Positions 51,501-60,202 of a stretch of DNA of 64,000 nucleotides are shown piece after piece. Both the position numbers and the translations under genes were made by a program. Location: the NCBI GenBank assembly GCA_910585005.1, contig CAJUCN010000016.1:13639-77638 (forward strand), read 5' to 3'. Every line of letters starts with the position of its first letter. The first letter of the stretch is position 1. A model generated the notes under the pieces. The model had not been told where the DNA came from. It saw nothing but the letters and a program-made list of their open reading frames with translations, and did not search any database. Source of the DNA: an uncultured Lachnospiraceae bacterium (GTDB lineage Bacteria > Bacillota > Clostridia > Lachnospirales > Lachnospiraceae).

Positions 51501-52370
51501 CCCGTCCTTTTTCAGTTTCCGCATGGCCATAAGGGCAAGATCCATCAGACAGATAAACTTGTCATCTCTTCCCGCAAAGATCTCACTTCTGGTATCCAAA
51601 TAACTCTGATATGTTGTTTCTAACGGTGTACGGTAGTACCCCTCTTCAAATTCAATATTTTTTAATTCCGTCGAAAAAGTCGTATGGCGGCAATGATCCG
51701 ACCAGTAAGTATCAAGCACCCGGATCTCCGTCATAGTAGGATCCCTGTGCTCCTCAGACAGATAGTAAGTTTGTATATGTAAAAAATCCTTAAAGGTCAT
51801 GGCAAGCCCTAAACTGTCATACAGTTCCTTAAGCTTTTCCTTCTCCATATCCTTAAATCCATGGAATACCGTAATATCCTCAGGCTCATCATACTCGGTG
51901 ATAAGCGTTATGGGCTTTTCCATCCCTGTTTCCCGGGAATCCACCGGGTTGATACAATAGGATTTGATTTTATCGAATTCTTCAGGAGTTATATCCCCTA
52001 TGATCAGATAAGTGACCGCTGTACGGATCACCGGCTCCTCATCCTCTTTTAAAAACTTTACGCACTGCATAGCGGAATCCGCCCTCTGATCAAACTGCCC
52101 CGGCAAAAATTCTACACTGAACACATAACTATCAGAAGGAATCTCAATGTTTTCCCGGTACAAAACATCCACCGGCGGCTCTGAAAATACACTGACAGCC
52201 GCGCGCTCAAAAGTTTCTTCCGAAATATTTTCCACATCGTAACGGATAAAAACCCTCACATCCCGCACACTGGAAATCCCAAGGTAGCTGCTGATCTCTT
52301 CTTTCAACTCCTTTGCCTTCACCGCAAAAGGGGCTTTCTTTTCTACATAGATACGTTTTACGTTTCCCAT
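48546..52370 (-). CDS. purL: Phosphoribosylformylglycinamidine synthase, single-chain PurL
   Basis: About 1274 residues, the large fused form. Domain order: PurS-like N-terminus (VKRIYVEKKAPFAVKAKELKEEISSYLG), FGAR-binding and ATP domains (GPVREEWLVFFKNETHNHPTEIEPFGGA, GRTGRDGCGGATGSSK, YGLPSIGGKDSMSGTF), and a glutamine amidotransferase with FPGGFSAGDEPDGSAKF, Cys in LALGICNGFQALIKLG and His/Glu near the C-terminus. It converts FGAR to FGAM with ammonia from glutamine in purine synthesis. The ATG at 52370 is preferred over 52391; GGAGGAAG lies between them. It is preceded by a promoter with a palindrome at 52407-52422. Confidence 0.97.
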   Translation of the reverse strand: MGNVKRIYVEKKAPFAVKAKELKEEISSYLGISSVRDVRVFIRYDVENISEETFERAAVSVFSEPPVDVLYRENIEIPSDSYVFSVEFLPGQFDQRADSAMQCVKFLKEDEEPVIRTAVTYLIIGDITPEEFDKIKSYCINPVDSRETGMEKPITLITEYDEPEDITVFHGFKDMEKEKLKELYDSLGLAMTFKDFLHIQTYYLSEEHRDPTMTEIRVLDTYWSDHCRHTTFSTELKNIEFEEGYYRTPLETTYQSYLDTRSEIFAGRDDKFICLMDLALMAMRKLKKDGKLQDMEESDEINACSVIVPIEVDYGDGPVREEWLVFFKNETHNHPTEIEPFGGAATCLGGAIRDPLSGRGYVYQAMRVTGAADPTVPVSETLKGKLPQKKLVRGAASGYSSYGNQIGLATGYVKEIYHPDYVAKRMEIGAVMGAAPRDNVIRENSDPDDIIILLGGRTGRDGCGGATGSSKVHTESSIETCGAEVQKGNAPTERKIQRLFRRGEVSRMIKKCNDFGAGGVSVAIGELAPGLVVDLDKVPKKYAGLDGTELAISESQERMAVVVDPKNVEKFLGFAAEENLEAVPVAVVTKEPRLVLKWRGKEIVNISRGFLDTNGAHQETDVKVSIPKKEENYLKKIAIPEVEKYKEEGNVKQAWLRTLHDLNVCSQKGLVEMFDSSIGAASVLMPYGGKYQLTETQAMVAKLPVLKGKTDTVTMMSYGFDPELSSWSPYHGAVYAVTESMAKIVASGGNFEKIRFTFQEYFRRMTSDPARWSQPFAALLGAYDAQIGYGLPSIGGKDSMSGTFNEIDVPPTLVSFAVDVADLNDVITPELKKPGNVLLQFWFDKDEFDIPVYEHVMMTYRFISKLMKEGKVRAAYALDSKGLVAGLSKMAFGNKLGIELEETLKAGDLFENCLGDLVLEMSLEDGAALLSGKEAGGVAGELNIRKVAKVLAEPVFRYQDVTVTMEEALDAWCSKLEKVFPTKAEKGTELVADKLYQTETVYVCKNKVAKPTVFIPVFPGNNCEYDSAKAFERAGADVITRVFRNQSAEDIRGSVELFEKEIGRAQIIMFPGGFSAGDEPDGSAKFFATAFQNEHIKEAVMKLLQERDGLALGICNGFQALIKLGLVPYGEITGQKEDSPTLTFNTINRHISKMVYTKVVSNKSPWLQGVELGGVYAVPASHGEGRFVAPNKWLEQLFAKGQVATQYCDFNGSVSMDEEWNINGSYCAVEGITSPDGRCFGKMAHAERRGKGVAINIYGEQDMKIFESGVSYFK

Positions 52371-52406
52371 TGTGAGTTTCTCTTCCTCCATTTAAACTAT
52401 GATATT

Positions 52407-52454
52407 GTATTCAGTCGAATACCTTTATTATATCGAATCCGTCCGGTTTTGCAA
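52407..52454 (-). promoter_or_regulatory. purL promoter with operator-like palindrome
   Basis: Minus-strand TTGCAA (52449-52454), 16-bp spacer, TATAAT (52427-52432), then GTATTC-GACT-GAATAC at 52407-52422, a perfect 6-bp inverted repeat just downstream of the -10 box, where a repressor could bind. No purine riboswitch was seen. Confidence 0.65.
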
Positions 52455-52494
52455 TCTCATTTTCCCCAAAAACCCTAAACGGACAACGACCAAA

Positions 52495-53742
52495 TCATTT
52501 TTTGTGGAACTTTACAACCACCCAATCGTCATCTTTCAAATAATACTCCCGGCCACAATAAGGGCAAAAACGTTCCCTTGTGGCATCAAAGCTTCCCCTG
52601 CATCCCCCACACTGCACCTTCTTTATGGAAAATCCGAAATCTGAATCCCGTCTAAGCTTTTTGCAGACCACCATGCGGAACCGGTCATTCTTTCTGTATA
52701 TCCTCCCGGCATCGTATGTATTGATCATATCTATGCTTAAGTCCAGATAGCAGTAACCCTTTTCCATCCACTTCCTGTTTAACCTCATACTTCCCTGATA
52801 AACCGATTCCACAATATCCGAACAATCAGGAATTTTCTCCTCTCCCACATAAACCGCCAAATTTTTTATCTGATCGGAATAGATCATTACTTTTAACAGA
52901 CTTAATATCCTTCCGGTAAAATATTCATAGGAAAAACTTTTATCATAGGGCTGCAGCAGCCTTGACAGTTTTCCCTTTGTGCCCGCCGTCCGGATAAATT
53001 GAGGCATGTTCCTTTCGGCATAACCAAAAAATCCCACCGCCATGTTCAAACTCATAAGAAGATATCCCGTAAAGGCCCCCACCGGAATGCTCCCAAGCAG
53101 CACCTGCAATATTGGAAAATCCTGCCCTTGAATCAAAGCAAAGACCCAAAAAAGCAAAAAAATGGCTAAAATCCCACCTATGACCCACTTCCTTACTTTT
53201 GCATGGTATTCCTTACTGTTCAAGGCGAAATCGAGTTGAAAAAAATACCCTGTCACCTTAGGAAACAGGTCGGACATCAAAAATCTGGTATGACAATGAG
53301 GGCAACCCTCCAAAAGTTCCTTCACGGGGCTGACCACACCGCAATTGGGACAACAACAATTCTCCTCCGGTCTTTGCTGATCCATTTTCGTAATTGTCAG
53401 GAAAAAATTTTGAGGCTCCTTTCTCTCATAGACCGTCTTTCCCTCGCGGAAAAAAGTAGTTTTCAATAAATATCTGGAAACAGCAAATACATTGGTATAT
53501 ACCGGATCACGATAAAAAGTACTGTATATTTTATCCAGATGCTCTCCCCTCAGTTTCATCTGGTATTCCATCTTTAGGCCGCGTTCTTTTAGACGCTCTT
53601 CTTGCAGTTCCAAATAATAACTTATATCCTGGTTTCCCAAAGAAGGTTTCGTCCCCGCCCGGCTCCACTCTTTTAGCTCATCTGCAAATGCTCTGTATAT
53701 CCTTTCCTCCTTGGTTTGATAAGGCTTTGTCCTTGTATCCAC
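52495..53742 (-). CDS. Zinc-ribbon membrane protein of unknown function
   Basis: 415 residues from a GTG with GAGGAA 8 nt upstream. An N-terminal helical region is followed by a zinc ribbon at about 128-155 (CCCPNCGVVSPVKELLEGCPHCHTRF), two membrane helices (about 187-210 and 214-238), a soluble domain and a second zinc ribbon at about 380-405 (VQCGGCRGSFDATRERFCPYCGREY). I do not recognise the family; the layout resembles zinc-ribbon proteins with a TIM44-like region. It is between purL and the TetR regulator. It lies downstream of TetR on the same strand by 58 nt, so it may be part of its operon. Confidence 0.65.
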   Translation of the reverse strand: MDTRTKPYQTKEERIYRAFADELKEWSRAGTKPSLGNQDISYYLELQEERLKERGLKMEYQMKLRGEHLDKIYSTFYRDPVYTNVFAVSRYLLKTTFFREGKTVYERKEPQNFFLTITKMDQQRPEENCCCPNCGVVSPVKELLEGCPHCHTRFLMSDLFPKVTGYFFQLDFALNSKEYHAKVRKWVIGGILAIFLLFWVFALIQGQDFPILQVLLGSIPVGAFTGYLLMSLNMAVGFFGYAERNMPQFIRTAGTKGKLSRLLQPYDKSFSYEYFTGRILSLLKVMIYSDQIKNLAVYVGEEKIPDCSDIVESVYQGSMRLNRKWMEKGYCYLDLSIDMINTYDAGRIYRKNDRFRMVVCKKLRRDSDFGFSIKKVQCGGCRGSFDATRERFCPYCGREYYLKDDDWVVVKFHKK

Positions 53743-53800
53743 GATTCAACTTCCTCACATAACGAAAGCCTGAAGGTTTCCCCAAAAGCTCCCAAATATC

Positions 53801-54385
53801 TTACTCTTCTGCAAGCAGCCCTTTCATTACAAACAAAATCTCCCGATCCACCGCCGTTTCGGAAACTCCTCTTGTATGGGATGCGATCTTCAGCCCTTCC
53901 AGTACATACATAATATTTCTTGCATATCCTCTTGGATCTTCGCAATAAAACTCTTCGCTTTCAACCCCTGACGCAATCAGTCCTTCCAGCACATACACTG
54001 CCGCATCAAACTGTTTCTTAAGCAGGTTCTCCCGTGCCGGAATACGGTTTGCAAAGAAGTATTCATAGACCGCCTTGCCAAGGGTCGGTTTCTTATTTAA
54101 CAGCTCCCGCTTTTGTTCTTTAAAGAACAAGGCAAGTATGTCCGTAGGCGTTGCTTCCTGGGTGATGCTCCGGCTAAACACATCGTCCGTATCTTCCTGC
54201 TCCATCCTTAACACTTCCTCAAATAATTCTTTTGTGCTGGAAAAATACAAATACAGGCCTCCCCGGCTGATCTGGCACGCCTCAACGATATCTTTCATGG
54301 TAACTTCCTTGTATCCCTTTTCCATGAAGATCCCCCGTGCTGTCTCCACGATATATTTCTTCTTTTGTACCGACTTATCGCTCAT
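53801..54385 (-). CDS. TetR-family transcriptional regulator
   Basis: About 194 residues from the ATG at 54383-54385. The N-terminal helix-turn-helix reads KKYIVETARGIFMEKGYKEVTMKDIVEACQISRGGLYLYFSSTKELFEEV; the remainder is the helical ligand domain. An upstream frame extends to 54523. Other candidate starts are the ATG at 54415 (AGGGA 5 nt upstream) and an ATG at 54433 in a TAATG junction with the upstream gene's stop codon. It is intact, unlike the TetR remnant at 48181. It likely regulates the adjacent unknown genes. Confidence 0.87.
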   Translation of the reverse strand: MSDKSVQKKKYIVETARGIFMEKGYKEVTMKDIVEACQISRGGLYLYFSSTKELFEEVLRMEQEDTDDVFSRSITQEATPTDILALFFKEQKRELLNKKPTLGKAVYEYFFANRIPARENLLKKQFDAAVYVLEGLIASGVESEEFYCEDPRGYARNIMYVLEGLKIASHTRGVSETAVDREILFVMKGLLAEE

Positions 54386-54432
54386 ATCCCCAAAACTCCC
54401 ATGTTCATACTGCATCGTTTCCCTACCGGCCA

Positions 54433-54894
54433 TTATGCTATCGGCCGGTCCCAAACTTCCAGCAGCTCTTTGATCCTCTTTAATCCGTGGTAAAACACCC
54501 CATTCTCCACTGCCCGGGACCAAAGCCAGCCTTTGGTCATACCGCCAAGGATATATTTCGCCATGATATGAAAAATATTTTCGATATCTTTCAGTTCCGC
54601 CTGCTTAATCATACGCAGTTCATCCTGTTCAGAACGTATTCTGTTTCTGGAAAACACATAAACATAATTCCGGTCCATCAGCCCCGTGGCATTCATTTCC
54701 TTAACAAAAGCAAGCAGCGTACTGTCATATACAGGAATCGTTATCGAACTTTCCGGCATATTGCTGCCTTGATACCTGCTTACCATCTTATTCCCCGACT
54801 TTTCCTCCAGCCATGGAAGATACCGGAACATCTTTTCCGTAGCCTGACGGTATTTTTCTATTGTTTCACGTCTGTAAACATTTTCATTTTCCAT
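54433..54894 (-). CDS. Unknown protein upstream of TetR
   Basis: 153 residues with no recognised family. It is mostly helical and basic (REKYRQATEKMFRYLPWLEEKSG is approximated in residues 9-35), with a middle part MPESSITIPVYDSTLLAFVKEM and DRNYVYVFSRNRIRSEQDEL. No signal peptide or membrane segment. The TAA stop overlaps an ATG of the TetR frame (TAATG), so translation is coupled. It may be a partner or ligand-binding protein of the regulator, which is speculation. Confidence 0.55.
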   Translation of the reverse strand: MENENVYRRETIEKYRQATEKMFRYLPWLEEKSGNKMVSRYQGSNMPESSITIPVYDSTLLAFVKEMNATGLMDRNYVYVFSRNRIRSEQDELRMIKQAELKDIENIFHIMAKYILGGMTKGWLWSRAVENGVFYHGLKRIKELLEVWDRPIA

Positions 54895-55077
54895 ATCCTA
54901 TGTACCCTTCTTTCAGTTCCAAATATAAAAATCCATTTATTCCTGTATTTGCTTTGGGCAGACACCATTTTTATAATACCACAAAATCGGGGAAATGAAC
55001 ATAAAATATACAAGGATCGGCAAACTATTTTTTTTGATTATTTTGATATATTTTCCCCATTTTTTCCAAAAATGTTG

Positions 55078-55083
55078 TATAAT
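55078..55083 (+). promoter_or_regulatory. -10 box of glgCD
   Basis: TATAAT at 55078-55083, 31 nt before the glgC start; no good -35 box at the expected spacing. Confidence 0.35.
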
Positions 55084-55114
55084 TTTCCTATAAAGCAAAA
55101 GGAGGATTCGTAAT

Positions 55115-56323
55115 ATGGCAAAAGAAATGATTGCAATGCTTCTTGCCGGCGGACAAGGCTCACGCCTGTATGCGCTTACAGAGAAACTTGCAAAACCAGC
55201 AGTTCCCTTCGGCGGCAAATACCGTATCATCGATTTTCCGCTGTCCAACTGCGTCAATTCAGGCATTGATACTGTAGGTATCCTGACCCAGTATCAACCG
55301 CTGGAACTGAATGAATATATCGGCAACGGCCAGCCCTGGGATCTGGACCGTCTCTATGGAGGCGTTCATGTACTGCCGCCCTACCAGAAAGCAAGCGGTT
55401 CGGACTGGTATAAAGGTACGGCAAACGCAATTTACCAAAATATATCCTTTATTGAGCGTTATGACCCGAAATATGTCATTATTCTTTCTGGTGACCAGAT
55501 CTGTAAACAAGATTACAGCGACTTTCTAAATTTCCATAAAGAAAAAGATGCTGAATTCAGCGTAGCCGTTATGGAAGTTCCCTGGGAGGAAGCTCCCCGT
55601 TTCGGTCTGATGGTAGCTGATGAAACCGACAAGATCACGGAATTCCAGGAAAAGCCGAAAAATCCAAAGTCCAACTTAGCTTCCATGGGAATCTACATTT
55701 TTAACTGGGATATCCTGAAAAAATATCTGGAAGAAGATGAAGCAGACCCCAAATCCGAAAATGACTTTGGAAATAATATTATTCCTAACCTCCTGCGTGA
55801 CAACCGCCGGATGTATGCTTACCATTTCAGCGGCTATTGGAAAGATGTCGGAACCATTTCTTCTTTATGGGAAGCCAATATGGAAGTCCTGGATCCTGAG
55901 CACAGCGGAATCAATCTTTTTGACGAAGATTGGAAAATATACAGCCGTAACAGCGGTATGACCGGCCATAAGATCAGCGCTGGCGCCGAAGTGGAAAATT
56001 CCATGATCACTGATGGCTGCCGGATCAAGGGAACAGTTAAGCATTCCATTCTTTTTGCCGGCGTAAAAATTGCCGAAGGCGCAGTGGTCGAAGATGCCGT
56101 TATTATGGGCGGCACCACCATCCGATCCGGCGCTGTAGTGAAACACTGCATCGTTGCAGAAAATGTAACCATCGGTGAAAACGCCGTGGTTGGCGCAATG
56201 CCTTCCGGCGATGAAAACGGCGTTGCTACCATCGGGGCAGGCATTACCATCGGCGAAAACGCGGTAGTCGGCCCTAATGCCATGGTCAAAAATAATATAG
56301 AAGGTGGTGAAGAACAATGGTAA
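55115..56323 (+). CDS. glgC: Glucose-1-phosphate adenylyltransferase, GlgC
   Basis: 402 residues. The nucleotidyltransferase fold starts [37 protein letters not shown] (pyrophosphorylase signature), followed by the catalytic region with VIILSGDQI and the C-terminal left-handed beta helix of hexapeptide repeats ([29 protein letters not shown]). It makes ADP-glucose from ATP and glucose-1-phosphate, the first step of glycogen synthesis. AAAGGAGG site. It overlaps glgD by 7 nt. Confidence 0.96.
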   Translation: MAKEMIAMLLAGGQGSRLYALTEKLAKPAVPFGGKYRIIDFPLSNCVNSGIDTVGILTQYQPLELNEYIGNGQPWDLDRLYGGVHVLPPYQKASGSDWYKGTANAIYQNISFIERYDPKYVIILSGDQICKQDYSDFLNFHKEKDAEFSVAVMEVPWEEAPRFGLMVADETDKITEFQEKPKNPKSNLASMGIYIFNWDILKKYLEEDEADPKSENDFGNNIIPNLLRDNRRMYAYHFSGYWKDVGTISSLWEANMEVLDPEHSGINLFDEDWKIYSRNSGMTGHKISAGAEVENSMITDGCRIKGTVKHSILFAGVKIAEGAVVEDAVIMGGTTIRSGAVVKHCIVAENVTIGENAVVGAMPSGDENGVATIGAGITIGENAVVGPNAMVKNNIEGGEEQW

Positions 56324-57459
56324 ATTCAAATGCAAATGCACTCGGGATCATCTTCCCCAACAGTTATGACGCTCTGGTTCCTGAATTAGTCAATGTACGT
56401 TTGATGGCTTCCATCCCTTTTGCCAGCCGTTACCGTTTGATCGACTTTATTTTGTCCAGTATGACACATTCCGGCATTGATAACATTTCCGTCATGGTAA
56501 ATAATAATTATCATTCCCTGATGGATCATTTGGATTCCGGCCGCGAATGGGATCTGGTCCGCAAAAACGGCGGCTTACATATTTTCCCTCCTTTTGCTGA
56601 AAAGGAATCAAAACCCTATGTTGGACGTGTTACCGCCCTGGCAAATATTCTGGACTTCCTTCGGGATGAAAAAGAAAAATATGTCATCATGACAGATACC
56701 AATGTGGTGGTAAATTTTGATTTTAACGCGATGCTCCAGGCTCATATAGAAAGCGGTGCAGATGTGACGATCGCCTACAACGAGCAGGAACTTCCTGAAA
56801 GCGTGTTTACCTATCAGTCCAACGATAAAGGCTTTTACTATACCTTCGACCTTGACGGCACCCGGGTAAAGAAAATTTATGTGAATCCAAGGACTCACGG
56901 AGTGCTGAATTTCGCTATGAACATTTTCATTATTGAGCGCGAAATGCTGATCGATATGGTCAACACCGCTTTCGTACGGGGACAAGAGTATTTTGAACGT
57001 GACGTACTGCTGCCCCAGCTCAACAAACTAAATGTACAGGCGTACAAATACGATGGATATGTAGCGCGGATCAGCGACATGAAGAGTTACTTTGATGAAA
57101 ACATGAAGCTTTTGGACGACTACAATCTGGACGCTCTTTTCTCCGGCCCGCCTATATACACCAAAATCCGTGATGACAATCCTACCCGTTATATTGAAGG
57201 GGCTAAGGTTCAAAACGTAATGTCAGCCGACGGATGCGTTATCGAAGGGGAAGTGGAAAACAGCGTTATTTTCCGTGGCGTAAGGATTGCCAAAGGCGCC
57301 AAGGTAAAAAATTGCATCCTCATGCAGGATACGGTGATTGAATCAGGTGCAAATGTTGAATATCTTATCACCGACAAAAATGTCGTCATTACCGCTGGAA
57401 AAGAAATGAAGGGAACGGATACTTTCCCCGTCTATATTGCAAAATTCCAGCAAGTGTAA
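56317..57459 (+). CDS. glgD: Glucose-1-phosphate adenylyltransferase regulatory subunit, GlgD
   Basis: 380 residues. GlgC-like throughout ([64 protein letters not shown]), but the GGxGxRL nucleotide loop at the N-terminus is replaced by [19 protein letters not shown], so it is probably catalytically inactive. In Firmicutes GlgD forms a heteromer with GlgC and raises its activity. Immediately downstream of glgC. Confidence 0.94.
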   Translation: MVNSNANALGIIFPNSYDALVPELVNVRLMASIPFASRYRLIDFILSSMTHSGIDNISVMVNNNYHSLMDHLDSGREWDLVRKNGGLHIFPPFAEKESKPYVGRVTALANILDFLRDEKEKYVIMTDTNVVVNFDFNAMLQAHIESGADVTIAYNEQELPESVFTYQSNDKGFYYTFDLDGTRVKKIYVNPRTHGVLNFAMNIFIIEREMLIDMVNTAFVRGQEYFERDVLLPQLNKLNVQAYKYDGYVARISDMKSYFDENMKLLDDYNLDALFSGPPIYTKIRDDNPTRYIEGAKVQNVMSADGCVIEGEVENSVIFRGVRIAKGAKVKNCILMQDTVIESGANVEYLITDKNVVITAGKEMKGTDTFPVYIAKFQQV

Positions 57460-57485
57460 TTTCAGTCATGCATTCGTACATAAAA

Positions 57486-57517
57486 GAGGCGCTGCTTAAC
57501 GGCAGCGCTCCTTTTTA
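57486..57517. terminator. Bidirectional terminator between glgD and the mannose operon
   Basis: GCGCTGC (57489-57495) pairs with GCAGCGC (57502-57508), extended by G-U pairs. A T run lies on the plus strand (CTTTTTAT) and A run before it, so it serves both convergent genes. Confidence 0.88.
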
Positions 57518-59263
57518 TCCTCTTACATATGCCTTGATCGTTGCAAGCTCCTTCCCTTCGCTTTCTCCATATGGCCTTATGGTATATTCCTTTACCTGTT
57601 CCGGAATAATAAAGGTTTCCGCATAATGCACCACAAAAGGCGGGAACTTTCCCTGGGGGCTCTCCACGATTGCTTCTCTCCCCTCAACCAAATTCAACAC
57701 GTTAACGCTTCCCATGGTCTTATGACAGACTTTACTGCTAAACCAATGACGCCTCGTTTCAATAAACTCCCTTTCATGGAGACCTGTACGTTCTTCCCGA
57801 TATCCTGCTCCTTCTTCTATCATATCCGTCTGCCCAATCAGGTTTTCCTTCACCCATGAGGTATCCCTATTCCACTGAATGACCTGCTTTCCATGCTGGA
57901 TATGGACAGGCCGGGGAAGCCCGTCCAAGCCCAGCCGCCCCCAGTCCCAAAGCTTAAAAGTAAAAATATAGGGCGTGGAACTGATTTCAAGAACCATGCT
58001 GTTCTTCCCGGAACAATGAACGGTTCCAGCCGGAATCAGGAAGTGGTCATGTTTTTTGGCCGGAAAACGATTAATATATTTTTCATCCGGAAAAGGCGCT
58101 TCTCCCCGGTCTGCGCTTTCCAAATCCCGGATCATACAATCCTGATCAATTCCTTCTTTCAAACCGAGATAAACTACCGCATCTTCTTTCGCATCCAAGA
58201 TATAATAGCTTTCATCCTGGGTATAATGCATGCCAAACACCTGTTGGATATATTCTGTAAGGGGATGTACCTGAAGGCTTAAATTTTGCCCTTCCATGGT
58301 ATCCAAAAAGTCAAACCGGATGGGAAATTCCTTGCCAAACCGGGCATGCACCCGCTCACCTAAAAGTTCTTTCGGCCTTAAAAATACGGCATCTATAGAT
58401 GGCACTTCCACCCTGACTTTCCCATATTGTAAATATAAACTGTTTTCCTCCGGTACCCCGTCAAAACTCCATGCATAGTTTTCCCTGTCCCTGTCAAGGC
58501 CGCAGACCTGTTTCATCCACTGCCCTCCCCAGATTCCCGGGTCAAAATAGGGAACTACCCGGAACGGCCCGGAAACCGTCTTTTCGATCCCCGCCATGAA
58601 TGCCATTTTCGTGACCATTTTAGGCTGATCCCTCCTATTGGTATCCAACAGATAATCCATCCCGGTAAAAATCCTCTGCTTAAGCCTGTCGGCAACCCTC
58701 CATTCCACGAAGAATCCTCTCTTATATTTTCGCAGCGTATCCTCTTTGTAATTATCCATTTTCCAATTAGCCAGTTCCCCGCTCCGGTAACGTAGTTGGA
58801 TTTCCCATCTTGCCAGGTCAGCGTAAATTAAAATATCGCCTGTCGTTAGCAAGGAAGCTCCTGTTCCTATCACAAGGATCACGCCTTCCTGGATCTCTTC
58901 TATTTTTTGTTTTCCCGCTATAAGCAGATCCTCATCAAAAAATTCTTCCATGGTGCGGCAGGTCATGACCCCAAATACTCTGTCATCCGTAAGCTCCCGC
59001 TTGACCATCCGTGTGATCCGCTCTCCGGAATAACTGTAATGGTCACTATAAAATATTTCCACCGGCATTAACATTTCCCGAAACGGAACCACAATCTCCT
59101 CTATTCTCACTCCCGGATAACATTCCACCGTTATGACAGTGCGCTTTCGGTTTCGGCATTTCCTTTCTATTTCCTTTGTGATCTTGCCATACCCTTCAAA
59201 AACTTCTTTTTCAAATCCCTCTACCACCGTGCAGGGATTTTTATCATAATTTGACTGCATCAT
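57515..59263 (-). CDS. Class I mannose-6-phosphate isomerase with degenerate P-loop-like N-terminal domain
   Basis: 582 residues. Residues 1-210 resemble a uridine-kinase-like NTPase (RTVITVECYPGVRIEEIVVPF, then ILVIGTGASLLTTGDILIYADLARWEIQLRYRSGEL), but the Walker A Gly-x-Gly-Lys is missing. Residues 220-580 form a type I phosphomannose isomerase cupin: SLQVHPLTEYIQQ, DESYYILDAKEDAVVYLGLK and HDHFLIPAGTVHCSG, with the zinc-binding Gln/His/Glu/His positions present. It would convert mannose-6-phosphate to fructose-6-phosphate in the cytoplasm. It is the last gene of the GH38-ROK operon, supporting a mannose pathway; the N-terminal domain may be regulatory or a relic. Confidence 0.85.
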   Translation of the reverse strand: MMQSNYDKNPCTVVEGFEKEVFEGYGKITKEIERKCRNRKRTVITVECYPGVRIEEIVVPFREMLMPVEIFYSDHYSYSGERITRMVKRELTDDRVFGVMTCRTMEEFFDEDLLIAGKQKIEEIQEGVILVIGTGASLLTTGDILIYADLARWEIQLRYRSGELANWKMDNYKEDTLRKYKRGFFVEWRVADRLKQRIFTGMDYLLDTNRRDQPKMVTKMAFMAGIEKTVSGPFRVVPYFDPGIWGGQWMKQVCGLDRDRENYAWSFDGVPEENSLYLQYGKVRVEVPSIDAVFLRPKELLGERVHARFGKEFPIRFDFLDTMEGQNLSLQVHPLTEYIQQVFGMHYTQDESYYILDAKEDAVVYLGLKEGIDQDCMIRDLESADRGEAPFPDEKYINRFPAKKHDHFLIPAGTVHCSGKNSMVLEISSTPYIFTFKLWDWGRLGLDGLPRPVHIQHGKQVIQWNRDTSWVKENLIGQTDMIEEGAGYREERTGLHEREFIETRRHWFSSKVCHKTMGSVNVLNLVEGREAIVESPQGKFPPFVVHYAETFIIPEQVKEYTIRPYGESEGKELATIKAYVRG

Positions 59264-59284
59264 CTTCCGTTGCTCCTCACTGCC

Positions 59285-60199
59285 TTAAAGGCATTCCTGT
59301 AAATTTGCCGCTCCAATGATTGCCGCGTCATTGGCAAGCATAGAACACACAATTTCTGCCATTTCCATTTGCTTAAAATAAATCCTTTGCTTCACTCTTT
59401 TTTTAACCGGAGCCAGCAGCACTTCCCCCTGGGCGCTAATTCCGCCTCCCAACACGATCCGTTCAGGATCAAAAACATTGATCAGATCCGCAATTCCTTC
59501 CGCCACATAATCTGCATAAGACTCAAAAACCTGAACCGCCGTTTTCCTTTTTTCTTTCAGCGCTTCAAAAAACACCTGTCCTTCTATCTCCTGATCCGTC
59601 AAATCTCCAAATACACCTGCCTGTTTTGCTTGTACAAGCAAGGCTTTGGTGGAGGCATAGCACTCCCAGCATCCCTTTCTTTTACAGGTACATTCCTTTC
59701 CGTCCTTTTCGATCAAAATGTGCCCAAGAATGTTGGAATTTCCATTTTTCCCTAAATATAACTTTCCGTTAAAAATAATTCCTCCGCCAATCCCTGTCCC
59801 GAAAGTCAGCATGATCATTTGCCTGCTTCCTCGCCCGGCTCCTGCAAGATATTCTCCCACAGCAGCACAATTTGCATCATTTTCCACATAAACCGGCACA
59901 TGAAAATGTTGATGCAGTTCTCTGCATACGGGAACCCGCTCCCACTTGATATTATTAGAATATAGCACCATGCCCGTATTTCTGTCCAAAATCCCAGGAC
60001 AGCCTAATCCGATACAGGAAATATCCAACGTCCCCGCTTTTTCCAAAAGAGATTCTATCATTCCAACCATCCGGCAAATTACCGCATCCGCTCCTTCCTC
60101 ACAGTGGGACATTCCTTCTATCTTTTCAACAATTTCATATTTTTCATTAACCAATCCAATGCTGACTGTAGTTCCTCCCAGATCAATCCCTATCTTCAT
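59285..60199 (-). CDS. ROK-family sugar kinase
   Basis: About 304 residues from the ATG just after a GTG codon, with GGAAGG 7 nt upstream. ROK features: MKIGIDLGGTTVSIGLVNEK (ATP loop), VENDANCAAVGEY and LTFGTGIGGGIIFNGKLYLG, with a Cys cluster CTCKRKGCWECYAS in place of the usual zinc-binding CxCGxxGCxE. No helix-turn-helix, so a kinase, not a repressor. The likely substrate is mannose, glucose or fructose; mannose is favoured by the neighbours. The next gene is 21 nt away. Confidence 0.9.
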   Translation of the reverse strand: MKIGIDLGGTTVSIGLVNEKYEIVEKIEGMSHCEEGADAVICRMVGMIESLLEKAGTLDISCIGLGCPGILDRNTGMVLYSNNIKWERVPVCRELHQHFHVPVYVENDANCAAVGEYLAGAGRGSRQMIMLTFGTGIGGGIIFNGKLYLGKNGNSNILGHILIEKDGKECTCKRKGCWECYASTKALLVQAKQAGVFGDLTDQEIEGQVFFEALKEKRKTAVQVFESYADYVAEGIADLINVFDPERIVLGGGISAQGEVLLAPVKKRVKQRIYFKQMEMAEIVCSMLANDAAIIGAANLQECL

Positions 60200-60202
60200 C
60201 AC

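Noticed and set aside
59285..60199. ROK protein as a transcriptional repressor (NagC/XylR type)
   Set aside because: It has no N-terminal helix-turn-helix; it begins directly with the ATP loop, so it is a kinase.
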